Positions 1 through 7,024 of a stretch of 14,249 nt of DNA are shown here, piece after piece. Position numbers and translations under genes: made by a program. How positions within the stretch are numbered: position 1 is the stretch's first letter; every line of letters begins with the position of its first letter. Under the pieces are notes generated by a model, which was not told the DNA's origin, did no database searches, and saw nothing but the letters and a program-made list of their open reading frames with translations. The stretch is taken from the NCBI GenBank assembly GCA_013153415.1, contig JAADEO010000023.1:1-14249 (forward strand), given 5' to 3'. Source of the stretch: Deltaproteobacteria bacterium (GTDB lineage: Bacteria > Desulfobacterota > Anaeroferrophillalia > Anaeroferrophillales > Tharpellaceae).

Positions 1-149
1 ACTTTCAGAACCGGTGAATTCTCCTGGGCATAACTCAATACCGTGGTCAGGTCCAGACATTCGCTCGCCGCTCCCGCCCCTCCGGCGAAAAATCCGGCCG
101 CAGCCAGAGCCAGCGATAACATGACAAAAAATTTACCGCGTTTAATCAT
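1..149 (-). CDS. TolC-family outer-membrane efflux protein, N-terminal part (cut by window edge)
   Basis: Only the first 49 codons lie in the window. The protein starts with a clear Sec signal peptide: MIKRGKFF, then a hydrophobic core rich in Leu, Ala, Gly and Phe, then a small-residue stretch GAGAAS as the likely cleavage site. The mature start, with LTTVLSYAQENSPVLK, matches the first helix of TolC/OprM-type outer-membrane factors, which typically begin with a conserved 'L..al..A...np.l' pattern. The start ATG at 149 lies 1 nt after the stop of the RND pump gene and has a GGGGAG ribosome site 6 nt upstream, inside the end of that gene. As the fourth gene of the efflux operon it would supply the outer-membrane channel for the pump. 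The family call rests on a short fragment plus strong context, so it is probable rather than certain. Confidence 0.8.
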   Translation of the reverse strand, partial: MIKRGKFFVMLSLALAAAGFFAGGAGAASECLDLTTVLSYAQENSPVLK

Positions 150-150
150 C

Positions 151-3100
151 TCATACTCCCCGCCAGGCGTTGATCTTGTCGTGCAGACGCTCGAGCAGCA
201 GATAGAATATCGGCACATAGATCATCGTCAGAAAAGTTCCCACCATCAGGCCGCCGATAGCGACCACAGCCAGCGGCGAAAGCCGTTCAAGCCCGATGGC
301 CCACTGCAGGGCGACCGGCAGCATCCCGGCGCTGGTGCCGACCGCAGTCATCAGGATGGGCCGGGCCCGCAGCCGGATGGCGGCGAGCACGGCGTCGTGC
401 CGGTTCATACCCTGTTTCAGGCCTTCGATGATAAAATCGATCAGCAGGATCGAGTTGTTGACGATCACGCCGGCCAACAGGATCAGGCCCATCATCGAGG
501 GCATGCACTGGTGGCGGCCGAACGCCAGCATGAACCACATGCTGCCGATCGCGGCCAGGGGAATGGCGAACATGATGGTCAGGGGGTTCTTCCAGGACGA
601 AAAAGTGACGACCAGGGAGAAATAGAGAAAAATCACCGCGATCACCATCGCTCCGAGGAGACGTCCCATAGAGAGATTCATCTGGGCGACTTCACCCTCT
701 TTGCTGAAACCGTATCCGGCCGGCACCTTAACGGAAGACATGACCAGCCGGTCCACGCCCCGCTGGATATGGGTGATCGCCGCGGTATCCCGGTAACCGT
801 AGATGTCGAGACTGTACTTGAGGTTCTGACGGGTGATGACTCCGGGCGAGAAGACCGGTTCGATCCGGGCCAGCATCTTCAACGGCACCAGTCCCTGCGG
901 CGTCTTGATCATCAGGGTTTCAAGCCTCTCCAGCCGGTCCCGGGCCGGAGCCGCGAACTGGACCCGGACCCCGAGACCGTTCTCGCCGGGAATATTGAAA
1001 AGTGAACTGACCCGCCCCTTGAGGGCGGCGGCAAGCTGGGTCGATACCGCCGCCGGAGTCAGACCGTATCGGGCCGCCTGCAACTGATCGATGGTGAAAG
1101 AATATTCCCGTTTGTCATAGCGCCAGCTCCGGGAGACCGTGGTCAGGCCCGGGACCCGGGAAAGCCGCTTTTCGACCTCATCGCCGAGCTGGTCGAGTTT
1201 TTCCAGACGATCCCCGGTGAGCATGAGATCGACGGTCGAGACGATCGAAGAGAGCGGCGTCGCTCCGAAATCGTAGACATTGACATGATCGAGCCCCGGC
1301 AGCCGCATGAAGGCGTCGCGCAGTTCGGCTTCGATCTGCCAGATACTCTTGTCCCGATGGAAACGATCGACGAAATGAATCGTCATCGTGCCTTCCTGGG
1401 GCTGCTTGCCGCTGCCGAAACTGAAAGCTCCGGGCTCGGAACCCAGAGTCGAAGAGAGCATCTGGACCCCCTTGAAGCCATAGACGATCTGCTCCATCCG
1501 GGTCAGCAGTTTTTCACTGGCCGCGGTCGGGGTGTTGCTGTCGGCGACAAAAGCGACCTTGACGATTCCGGTGTCCATCGGCGGCATCAGGTCGCGGCCC
1601 AGCAGGGGAAAGACCGCGACCTTGGAGATCATCATCAGCAGCATCAACGGGATAATGAAAAGGGGCAGGGTTTTAGGCTTTTCGAGAAAAATCCTGACCA
1701 TCGCGCAGTAGAAGTCGACCAGCGGCGTCAAAATGAAATCATTGAGCTTGTAGACGAGCTTCTCGAGCCGGTTCTTGTGGGGATCGCGCTTCATGATCAG
1801 GGGCGAGACCAGGGGGATGATAACCACCGAGACCACGTAGGAGGCCAGCAGGGCGATGATCAGCACAGTGCAGAAAGGCCGCAGGATACGCTGGACATAA
1901 CCACCGATGAAGAGAATCGGCACAAGAACGATGATCGTCGTGATGGTGCCGGCGAAATCGGCCAGCATAACCTCGAGGGTACCCTCCAGGGCGGCCTTGG
2001 CGGCCGGTTTCCCGAGTTCGTAATAGTGGCGCTCGATATTCTCGATGACGACGATGGCGTCATCGAGAAGCAGACCGACGGCGAGAATGATCGCGGTCAG
2101 GGTGACGATATTGAAATCGAGCCCCAACAGATACATCCCCGAGATCGTGATCAGATAGGTGAAAACGATCGAAACCGAGGTCGTCAATACGTTGCGGAAG
2201 TTGGCGAGAAAGAGAAAAACCACCAGCAGGGTCATGATCACCGCGTCGCGCAAAGCCCCGAGCATGTTGTCGATACTCAGATTGATGAGACGACCCTGGG
2301 TATCGGCGACTTCGATCCTGAGGTTGGCATAACGGTTCTGCAAATCGGGCAGAGCGGCGTTGACGGTTTTGATGGTGCTCATCGAATTGCCGGCATGAGC
2401 CCGCATGATGCCGACCCCGATAGCCGGGCGACCGTTGCCATGGAAGGCCGAAAGCCGGTCGCGGATGCCGTAGGAGATCCGGGCGACATCCTTGAGAGCG
2501 AGGCCGTTGCCGAGCCTGAGATCGGCGAACTGGTCGAGCCGGCCGATCTCGTCGGCCGATTTCAGCAGGATCTGGTTGCGCGAAGAGATGATCAGCCCGG
2601 CCGGAATATTTTTGTTTTTACCGGCTACGGCGGCGACGATATCGCCGACCGTGAGATTGTAGCGGTTGACGGCCGCCGGATCGATATCGATCCTGATCTC
2701 CCTCTGCCAGCCGCCGAAGATATCGACATCGGCTACCCCCTCGAGATTGAGGAGGTCGTCTTTAAACTGGTTTTCGGCGATCTGGCGGACCTGAGCCAGG
2801 CCGAGCCCGCTTTCAGGCCGGGGCGAAAGGGCCAGGATCATGACCGGCGAGGTGGCGTCGCTGATCTTGTAGACCTGGGGCGGCAGGATATCGTCGGGCA
2901 GCAACGAGGTTATCTTGTCGATGGCGTTGGCGACATCGACGGCCGCGGCATCGAGTCCCTTTTCATATTCGAACTCGACCATCACCACCGAAACCTCGTC
3001 CTTGGAGACCGAGCTGACCTTGCGAACCAGGTCGATGGCGTGTACCTCCTCCTCGATACGCCGGGAGATATGGCTGGCGACATCGGCGGCCGCGGCTCCC

Positions 3101-3249
3101 GGCTCCATCGTCACCACCGCGATCTGCGGCCGGTTGGCATCGGGGAAAAGGTTCTTCTTGACCCGGGGAAAGACCAGCATTCCCATGACCGTGAAAACCA
3201 GGACCAGGGAGAGGGCGAAATGGGGCTTGGCGTAGATTTTACGAAACAC
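151..3249 (-). CDS. RND-family (AcrB/HAE1-type) efflux transporter permease
   Basis: This is a 1032-residue inner-membrane pump, the normal length for the AcrB/HAE1 class, and would expel small molecules using the proton gradient. TM1 is about residues 11-29. A first porter loop follows to about 330, then TM2-6 (about 334-480), an amphipathic stretch, TM7 (about 527-545), a second porter loop to about 860, and TM8-12 (about 865-1018). The TM4 signature is GLLLDDAIVVIENI (392-405) with the paired proton-relay aspartates D396/D397. TM10 has GVIVNNSILLIDF, with Asn930 where AcrB has Lys940; this Asn form is common in other RND subgroups. Translation starts at a GTG (3249) with GGGGAG 7 nt upstream. 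The gene lies 4 nt after the adaptor gene. The substrate cannot be read from sequence. It lacks the typical CzcA/CusA metal-pump signatures, so an organic substrate is more likely. Confidence 0.95.
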   Translation of the reverse strand: MFRKIYAKPHFALSLVLVFTVMGMLVFPRVKKNLFPDANRPQIAVVTMEPGAAAADVASHISRRIEEEVHAIDLVRKVSSVSKDEVSVVMVEFEYEKGLDAAAVDVANAIDKITSLLPDDILPPQVYKISDATSPVMILALSPRPESGLGLAQVRQIAENQFKDDLLNLEGVADVDIFGGWQREIRIDIDPAAVNRYNLTVGDIVAAVAGKNKNIPAGLIISSRNQILLKSADEIGRLDQFADLRLGNGLALKDVARISYGIRDRLSAFHGNGRPAIGVGIMRAHAGNSMSTIKTVNAALPDLQNRYANLRIEVADTQGRLINLSIDNMLGALRDAVIMTLLVVFLFLANFRNVLTTSVSIVFTYLITISGMYLLGLDFNIVTLTAIILAVGLLLDDAIVVIENIERHYYELGKPAAKAALEGTLEVMLADFAGTITTIIVLVPILFIGGYVQRILRPFCTVLIIALLASYVVSVVIIPLVSPLIMKRDPHKNRLEKLVYKLNDFILTPLVDFYCAMVRIFLEKPKTLPLFIIPLMLLMMISKVAVFPLLGRDLMPPMDTGIVKVAFVADSNTPTAASEKLLTRMEQIVYGFKGVQMLSSTLGSEPGAFSFGSGKQPQEGTMTIHFVDRFHRDKSIWQIEAELRDAFMRLPGLDHVNVYDFGATPLSSIVSTVDLMLTGDRLEKLDQLGDEVEKRLSRVPGLTTVSRSWRYDKREYSFTIDQLQAARYGLTPAAVSTQLAAALKGRVSSLFNIPGENGLGVRVQFAAPARDRLERLETLMIKTPQGLVPLKMLARIEPVFSPGVITRQNLKYSLDIYGYRDTAAITHIQRGVDRLVMSSVKVPAGYGFSKEGEVAQMNLSMGRLLGAMVIAVIFLYFSLVVTFSSWKNPLTIMFAIPLAAIGSMWFMLAFGRHQCMPSMMGLILLAGVIVNNSILLIDFIIEGLKQGMNRHDAVLAAIRLRARPILMTAVGTSAGMLPVALQWAIGLERLSPLAVVAIGGLMVGTFLTMIYVPIFYLLLERLHDKINAWRGV

Positions 3250-3253
3250 GGCG

Positions 3254-4447
3254 TCACTCCCCGCCGGTGGTGGCGATGACGAGCTTCTGGCCCGCGAAGA
3301 TCCGCATCAGGCGGCTCTCCCGGGCCCGGACCAGGCGATCACCGGCCGTGACTTCATCGGAAACGAAACTGAAAAAATCGGCCCCCGTCTGCAGGATCTC
3401 GACCGTCTGCGGCCGGGCCCGGCCCTGGTCGTCGATCCGGATCACCAGCTGCCGTTGCGGCTGCCGCAGCAAACAGTCGATCGGCGCCTTGAGACCCTCC
3501 CGGCTGCCGACCACCAGCCCGACTTCGAGCCGGCTGTGAAACGGCAATCCGAAGGGAGCCCGGGACAGAATTATATGGCAGAGGGCCCGGCCGCCGCCGT
3601 CGGCCGCGGGGTACAGGGCCGCGATCCGAGCTTTGAGCGTCCGACCGGAAAAATGGAGCAGAGCCGGGCTGCCGACTTGCAAACCGAGGTAATCCGAAGG
3701 CGCTACCGGCACCACGATTTTGACCCCGGCCGCGGGATCGACCAGAGTCAGCAACGGCCGTCCGGGAACGGCCAGATCTCCGGCATCGACATCGCGTTTG
3801 CTCACCACCCCCGCGTAGGGCGCTTTGATCGTGGTATAATCGAGACTCTGTTCCAGGGCCCGGCGGTCGGCAGCCAGGGCGGCGAGATTGGCTTCGAGGG
3901 ATTTGACCCGGCTACGGGTCGATTTCAGTTCGGCTTCGGCCAGGGCGAAATTCTTGCGGGAGATATCGAGCTCCTCCTGACCGATGGCCTTGTTCTCGCG
4001 CAGGACCCGGTTGCGCTCATAAATCCCGCGGGCGGTTTCGAGCGCGGTCCGGAGTCCGGCCAGACTCGCCCGGACCGCGGCGATATCGGCTTCTGCGGCC
4101 CGCTCCCGTTCACGCAGGGCCCGGATCCGGTCGACGATATCGCGATCATCGATTTTGACCAGCAGCCGTCCGGCGTCAACCCGGTCTCCCTCTTCGACCC
4201 CGACCTCCCTGACGAAACCGGTGGTTTTCGCAGCCAGCACCGTTTCGGTCAAAGGAACGATCTCCCCCAGATAGGAGATCGCGGCCGTCACCCGCCCCTT
4301 TTCCACCGTCGCGGCCTCGACCACGGCGGCATACTCTTTGGGCGGCGGCATCCCGGCAATCTCCCGGCGCCGGCGCCGCACCAGCAGGACCATCGCCACG
4401 ATCAGGACAATTATCAGCAACAGGAACAGCAAACGTCTCTTGGTCAT
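3254..4447 (-). CDS. RND efflux periplasmic adaptor (membrane fusion protein, HlyD/AcrA type)
   Basis: This 397-residue adaptor would bridge the inner-membrane pump and the outer-membrane channel. Residues 5-23 form an N-terminal membrane anchor followed by an Arg-rich RRRRR patch on the wrong side for export, so it is probably an uncleaved anchor. There is no lipobox cysteine, unlike AcrA. The first half-lipoyl motif is at about 60-101 (GFVREVGVEEGDRV, then LLVKIDDRD). A helical hairpin rich in Glu, Arg, Ala and Leu spans about 103-201. The second half-lipoyl motif is at about 202-236 (YTTIKAPYAGVVSKRDV, then AGDLAVPGRPL). Beta-barrel and membrane-proximal domains complete the protein. The ATG at 4447 directly abuts the TAG stop of the tetR-type gene, with an AAAGGAG ribosome site inside the end of that gene. 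This implies translational coupling to the repressor. Confidence 0.94.
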   Translation of the reverse strand: MTKRRLLFLLLIIVLIVAMVLLVRRRRREIAGMPPPKEYAAVVEAATVEKGRVTAAISYLGEIVPLTETVLAAKTTGFVREVGVEEGDRVDAGRLLVKIDDRDIVDRIRALRERERAAEADIAAVRASLAGLRTALETARGIYERNRVLRENKAIGQEELDISRKNFALAEAELKSTRSRVKSLEANLAALAADRRALEQSLDYTTIKAPYAGVVSKRDVDAGDLAVPGRPLLTLVDPAAGVKIVVPVAPSDYLGLQVGSPALLHFSGRTLKARIAALYPAADGGGRALCHIILSRAPFGLPFHSRLEVGLVVGSREGLKAPIDCLLRQPQRQLVIRIDDQGRARPQTVEILQTGADFFSFVSDEVTAGDRLVRARESRLMRIFAGQKLVIATTGGE

Positions 4448-5056
4448 CTAAATCACTCCTTTTTTCAGTCCCCCGGTCATCAGCTCGATACTGGTCCGCA
4501 TCGTCGCTTCGACTTCCCGGCGGGGAAAGAGATCGGGAAAAGTCAGGTGCTGGAAAACCAGTTGGATCATGGTCGAGATAAAAGCTATGACCACCCGGTG
4601 GGAATCGACTCTTCGCAGGTCGCCTGCGGCCATCCGCCGTTCGAGATACTCTTCCAGTATCCGGGTGTTGCCGACAAACCGTTTCTCGTAATGGCGGCGA
4701 TAGATCTCCGACTGCTCCAGCATGCTGAAGATGATCAATCGCAGGGGTGAAGTCTCGGTTTTTTCGGTCATCAAGGTCATGACCTCGTCGAAAAAGGCAA
4801 AAAAGACCCCGGCATCGTCACCAGCCGCCATCCGCTCGGCCACCGTTTCTCCCAAGGCCGGAACCCGGCCCCGGAAGAGAAAATCGATGAGTTCGCCGTA
4901 AAGCTTCTCCTTGCTTCCGAAATGCTGCACCACCAGGGCCCGGCTGACGCCCGCGGCCTTGGCGATCTCGTCCAGGGTGGTTCCGGAAAAGCCTTTACGG
5001 GCGCAGATCTCAGCCGCATGTTCCAGAATCTGCACCTTTCTTTCATCTCCAGTCAT
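4448..5056 (-). CDS. TetR/AcrR-family transcriptional repressor of the efflux operon
   Basis: The chosen start gives 202 residues, typical for TetR regulators. The N-terminal DNA-binding domain is clear: helix 1 at ILEHAAEICARKGFSGTT, then the helix-turn-helix TLDEIAKAAGVSRALVVQHF (about 27-46) and the family hallmark GSKEKLYGEL. The rest is a helical ligand-binding/dimerisation domain with no recognisable ligand. The frame stays open upstream to an ATG at 5137, with another ATG at 5074. The ATG at 5056 is preferred because GAGGAAG sits 4-5 nt before it, and because longer versions would run through the palindromic operator at 5092-5115. It is first in the operon tetR, adaptor, RND pump, TolC type, so it most likely represses its own operon and is released by a pump substrate. 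That role is inferred from layout. Confidence 0.93.
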   Translation of the reverse strand: MTGDERKVQILEHAAEICARKGFSGTTLDEIAKAAGVSRALVVQHFGSKEKLYGELIDFLFRGRVPALGETVAERMAAGDDAGVFFAFFDEVMTLMTEKTETSPLRLIIFSMLEQSEIYRRHYEKRFVGNTRILEEYLERRMAAGDLRRVDSHRVVIAFISTMIQLVFQHLTFPDLFPRREVEATMRTSIELMTGGLKKGVI

Positions 5057-5060
5057 GCCA

Positions 5061-5067
5061 CTTCCTC
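5061..5067 (-). promoter_or_regulatory. Ribosome binding site deciding the tetR start
   Basis: Read on the minus strand this is GAGGAAG, 4 nt before the ATG at 5056. The alternative ATGs at 5074 and 5137 have no comparable purine-rich site in front of them. This supports the shorter, 202-residue repressor. Confidence 0.7.
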
Positions 5068-5091
5068 TCGACATTTTCGGTTTGGGCCATT

Positions 5092-5115
5092 TTATGACTA
5101 ACCAGTCAGTCATAA
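5092..5115. promoter_or_regulatory. Palindromic operator, probable TetR-type repressor binding site
   Basis: A 24-bp interrupted palindrome in which 10 of 12 base pairs match across the centre. Its 20-base core, ATGACTAACCAGTCAGTCAT, reads almost identically on both strands. Size, symmetry and the TGACT...AGTCA half-sites fit operators of TetR repressors that control RND pumps. It lies 36 bp upstream of the chosen tetR start and overlaps the predicted -10 of the minus-strand promoter, so a bound dimer would block transcription of the efflux operon. It lies about 70 bp upstream of the predicted plus-strand promoter, so an effect on the Mrp-type operon is possible but less direct. Confidence 0.75.
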
Positions 5116-5137
5116 CACAAGCGAAGAGATAAAGCAA
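5109..5137 (-). promoter_or_regulatory. Predicted promoter of the tetR-efflux operon
   Basis: On the minus strand a TTGCTT (-35, at 5137-5132) is separated by 17 bp from TATGAC (-10, at 5114-5109). The -35 matches the sigma-70 consensus at 3 of 6 positions and the -10 at 4 of 6, so the elements alone are weak. The exact 17-bp spacing and the overlap of the -10 with the palindromic operator raise the likelihood. Confidence 0.45.
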
Positions 5138-5183
5138 TCCCTATATCCAACCGATCGGCACACTGTCTCCGGCAACAATCCCC

Positions 5184-5212
5184 TTGACAAAAACTGTTTT
5201 TCTCTATAGCAT
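5184..5212 (+). promoter_or_regulatory. Predicted promoter of the Mrp-type operon
   Basis: A perfect sigma-70 -35 hexamer TTGACA (5184-5189) is followed after 17 bp by TAGCAT (5207-5212, 4 of 6 matches). TATAGC at 5205-5210 is an alternative -10 with 15-bp spacing. Transcription would begin near 5219, leaving a leader of about 85 nt before the mrpE start. In that leader I see only a small hairpin candidate (CCTG...CAGG near 5240) and no recognisable riboswitch. Confidence 0.55.
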
Positions 5213-5304
5213 TACCCAAGCGTTGTGAAAAATATAACCTGTTTCCAGGCAGTTCTGAACGATTTCCCATATCCCCCATCAACGGCGACACGGCAACCAA
5301 GAAG

Positions 5305-5805
5305 ATGCGAGCTGATCACAAACCACCGCTTACCAGATATATTGCCACTTTCTGCTGGCTTATCATTTTCTGGCTCTTCCTGTCGGGCCATTACGATGTT
5401 TTCCACATCAGCATCGGGGTGCTCTGCTGCCTCGGCATCGCCTACACCTCGACCGACCTGCTGTTCGTCTGCCAGCCGGACAAGAAAAGACCGGTGGTCG
5501 TCATCCAGTTCTTCATCTACACTTTCTGGCTCCTCTACCAGATCGTTCTGGCCAATATTCAAGTGGCCTTCCTGGTCCTGAGCCCCAAGCTCAAGATCGA
5601 TCCCCGCATCATCATCTACAAAGCCGATCGCATCAAGGGCGATGTCGCCCAGGCGACTTTCGGCAACTCGATCACCCTGACGCCGGGGACCGTAACCCTG
5701 GATATTCACGGCGATGATTTCCACGTCCACGCCCTGACGCCGGGTTTCGCCGCCGATCTCGAAGCCGGCGACATGGAACGCTGGGTCGCCAAGGTCTACC
5801 ACTGA
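5305..5805 (+). CDS. mrpE: Mrp-type antiporter subunit E (MrpE/MnhE/MbhA family)
   Basis: This 166-residue inner-membrane protein is the usual length for MrpE. Two hydrophobic segments lie at about 12-28 and 32-55 and a third at about 66-92, followed by a soluble domain. The family signature is unmistakable: LANIQVAFLVLSPKLKIDP (82-100) and NSITLTPGTVTLD (121-133), then a short beta-rich tail. MrpE-type subunits are small accessory components of multisubunit Na+/H+ antiporters and of Mbh-type hydrogenases. It is the first gene of a ten-gene run and follows the TTGACA promoter candidate. No strong ribosome site precedes the ATG, only AAGAAG immediately adjacent, and no better in-frame start is visible. 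Confidence 0.93.
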   Translation: MRADHKPPLTRYIATFCWLIIFWLFLSGHYDVFHISIGVLCCLGIAYTSTDLLFVCQPDKKRPVVVIQFFIYTFWLLYQIVLANIQVAFLVLSPKLKIDPRIIIYKADRIKGDVAQATFGNSITLTPGTVTLDIHGDDFHVHALTPGFAADLEAGDMERWVAKVYH

Positions 5806-5860
5806 AACCGGGCACACCCCGCTGACAAACGGGTAACAAGCTGAAACCGGAAATCGAAAA

Positions 5861-6376
5861 ATGCTGACACGAGTTTACGATAACCTGATCGTCCAGACCG
5901 TCTGCCGGGTGATGATCCCCTTCATCCAGATCTACGCCCTCTACGTCATCGCCCACGGCCACTACTCTCCGGGCGGCGGCTTTCAGGGCGGTGTGATCCT
6001 GACCGCGGCTCTGGCCCTGATCTTCCTGGCGTACGGCCAGGGACCGGCCATCCGCCGCATGAACCGGATCCAGGCTGTCATCTTCTGCAGCATCGGCGTC
6101 GCCATCTATGTCGGCATCGGTCTCTACTGTCTGCTGGCCGGCGGCAATTTTCTCGATTACTCGCAGCTCGCCCCGCTGCTCCACGTCAGTGTTCCCAGGG
6201 CCCGGTCCCTCGGTATTCTCGGGGTTGAAATCGGGGTCGGGCTGGCGGTCATGACCGCCATGTATTCAATCATTCTCGATATTGCCGGCCAATCCGGCAA
6301 TGAAACCCAAAGCACCGACACCGAACCGGAAACCGGACCGCAAACCGCAAACCGCAAACCGGACTCAAGCCAATGA
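5861..6376 (+). CDS. mrpB: Mrp-type antiporter subunit B (MnhB/MrpB domain, MbhF-like)
   Basis: The 171-residue protein has four probable TM helices (about 18-31, 42-58, 70-93, 117-140). It carries the MnhB hallmarks HGHYSPGGGFQGGV (32-45) and GVEIGVGLAVMTAM (121-134). Such subunits sit in the cation-translocating part of Mrp and Mbh complexes. The conserved domain ends near residue 143. The remaining tail of about 28 residues (Thr-, Pro-, Asn- and Glu-rich) is not conserved-looking and contains three copies of a 7-nt repeat. The stop overlaps the mrpF start as ATGA. Its place second in the operon, ahead of mrpF, is unusual: in canonical clusters this gene lies next to mrpA or mrpC. The first 143 residues are certain in family; the tail is odd. 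Confidence 0.92.
   Translation: MLTRVYDNLIVQTVCRVMIPFIQIYALYVIAHGHYSPGGGFQGGVILTAALALIFLAYGQGPAIRRMNRIQAVIFCSIGVAIYVGIGLYCLLAGGNFLDYSQLAPLLHVSVPRARSLGILGVEIGVGLAVMTAMYSIILDIAGQSGNETQSTDTEPETGPQTANRKPDSSQ
6338..6360 (+). repeat. Tandem heptanucleotide repeat CCGCAAA x3 in the mrpB tail
   Basis: Three perfect consecutive copies of CCGCAAA (6338-6358) plus a further CC lie in the last 40 bases of mrpB, just before the ATGA overlap with mrpF. The unit is not a multiple of three, so any gain or loss of a copy would shift the reading frame of the MrpB tail. Confidence 0.85.
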
Positions 6377-6639
6377 AGACCTTTTTTCTGAGTGTCGACA
6401 TTTTTCTCTGCCTGCTGATCTTCCTCTGTCTCTACCGGGTCATGCGGGGGCCGACAGTCATCGACCGGATCATCGCCGTCGGCGCCATCGGCACCAAGAC
6501 CCTGGTCATCCTGATGCTGATCGGCTTCATCTTCGGCCGGGTCGAAATGTTCATGGATATCAGCATCGTCTACGCCCTGCTCAACTTCGTCGGAACCCTG
6601 GCAGCGGCCAAATATTTCGAAGGCCAGGGGGAGTGCTGA
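6373..6639 (+). CDS. mrpF: Mrp-type antiporter subunit F (MrpF/MnhF/MbhB family)
   Basis: A small protein of 88 residues with three TM helices (about 5-22, 34-53, 59-80), exactly the MrpF architecture. The signature RVMRGPTVIDRIIAV (22-36) contains the conserved R..GP...DR. The third helix carries the typical DISIVYALLNFVGTLA (62-77). MrpF is a core small subunit of the Mrp complex. The start ATG overlaps the mrpB stop as ATGA, and the stop is separated from mrpG by 1 nt. This tight packing implies coupled translation and equal stoichiometry. Confidence 0.94.
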   Translation: MKTFFLSVDIFLCLLIFLCLYRVMRGPTVIDRIIAVGAIGTKTLVILMLIGFIFGRVEMFMDISIVYALLNFVGTLAAAKYFEGQGEC

Positions 6640-6640
6640 A

Positions 6641-7024
6641 ATGACGATACCTGATCTGACGCAACTCTCTCAACTGCCGGTCAACGACATCGCCGCCATC
6701 ATCCTGATCTGCGGCGGAGTCTTCTTCTTTCTGACCTCGACCATCGGCCTGTTGCGGTTTCCCGACCTCTACAGCCGCATGCACGCCACCGGCAAGGGCG
6801 ACACCCTGGCCGTGCTCCTGATCATCGCCGGGGCCATCTGTCACCACGGCATCAACCTGAACAGCGCCAAATTGCTGCTGATCGCGATCTTCATCTTCAT
6901 CGCCAACCCGACCGGCACCCACGCCATCGGCCGGGCCGCCTATCGTTGCGGCATCAAGCCGTGGACCCGGAAAGATCAGGATACCCGGGCCGCCGAAGCC
7001 GCCATCCAGGAGGACAGGAAATGA
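6641..7024 (+). CDS. mrpG: Mrp-type antiporter subunit G (MrpG/MnhG/MbhC family)
   Basis: The 127-residue protein has three TM helices (about 14-36, 56-72, 78-91) and the classic MrpG signature GLLRFPDLYSRMHATGKGDT (36-55), followed by ANPTGTHAIGRAAYRCGIKPW near 88-108. MrpG is a small conserved subunit of Mrp antiporters and of the Mbh hydrogenase membrane arm. A GGGGGAG ribosome site lies just upstream in the end of mrpF. The TGA stop overlaps the next ATG as ATGA (7021-7024). The C-terminal 20 residues are charged and probably cytoplasmic. Confidence 0.94.
   Translation: MTIPDLTQLSQLPVNDIAAIILICGGVFFFLTSTIGLLRFPDLYSRMHATGKGDTLAVLLIIAGAICHHGINLNSAKLLLIAIFIFIANPTGTHAIGRAAYRCGIKPWTRKDQDTRAAEAAIQEDRK

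Noticed and set aside
43..1005. A 320-residue plus-strand open frame at the left edge
   Set aside because: It overlaps the TolC-type gene start and the end of the RND gene, and is dominated by His, Asp, Gln and Arg with no domain.
1285..3279. A 664-residue open frame on the plus strand opposite the RND gene
   Set aside because: Its protein is rich in Asp, Gln, His, Gly and Arg with no domain, the usual look of an antisense shadow of a GC-rich gene. The minus strand encodes a clear RND pump over the same bases.
3455..4750. A 431-residue plus-strand open frame across the adaptor and tetR-type genes
   Set aside because: It crosses the junction of two well-supported minus-strand genes and its composition is that of a shadow frame.
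5057..5137. An N-terminal extension of the TetR-type repressor to the ATG at 5137
   Set aside because: It would translate through the operator and lacks a ribosome site. The ATG at 5056 has GAGGAAG at proper spacing and gives the usual family length.
5150..5159. The 8-bp palindrome CCGATCGG in the divergent region as a second operator
   Set aside because: It is too short, and it bears no resemblance to the 24-bp palindrome at 5092-5115. It is expected by chance in GC-rich DNA.
5219..5304. A riboswitch in the leader of the Mrp-type operon
   Set aside because: Sodium- or pH-responsive leaders were considered, but only one very short hairpin is visible and no known consensus was recognised.
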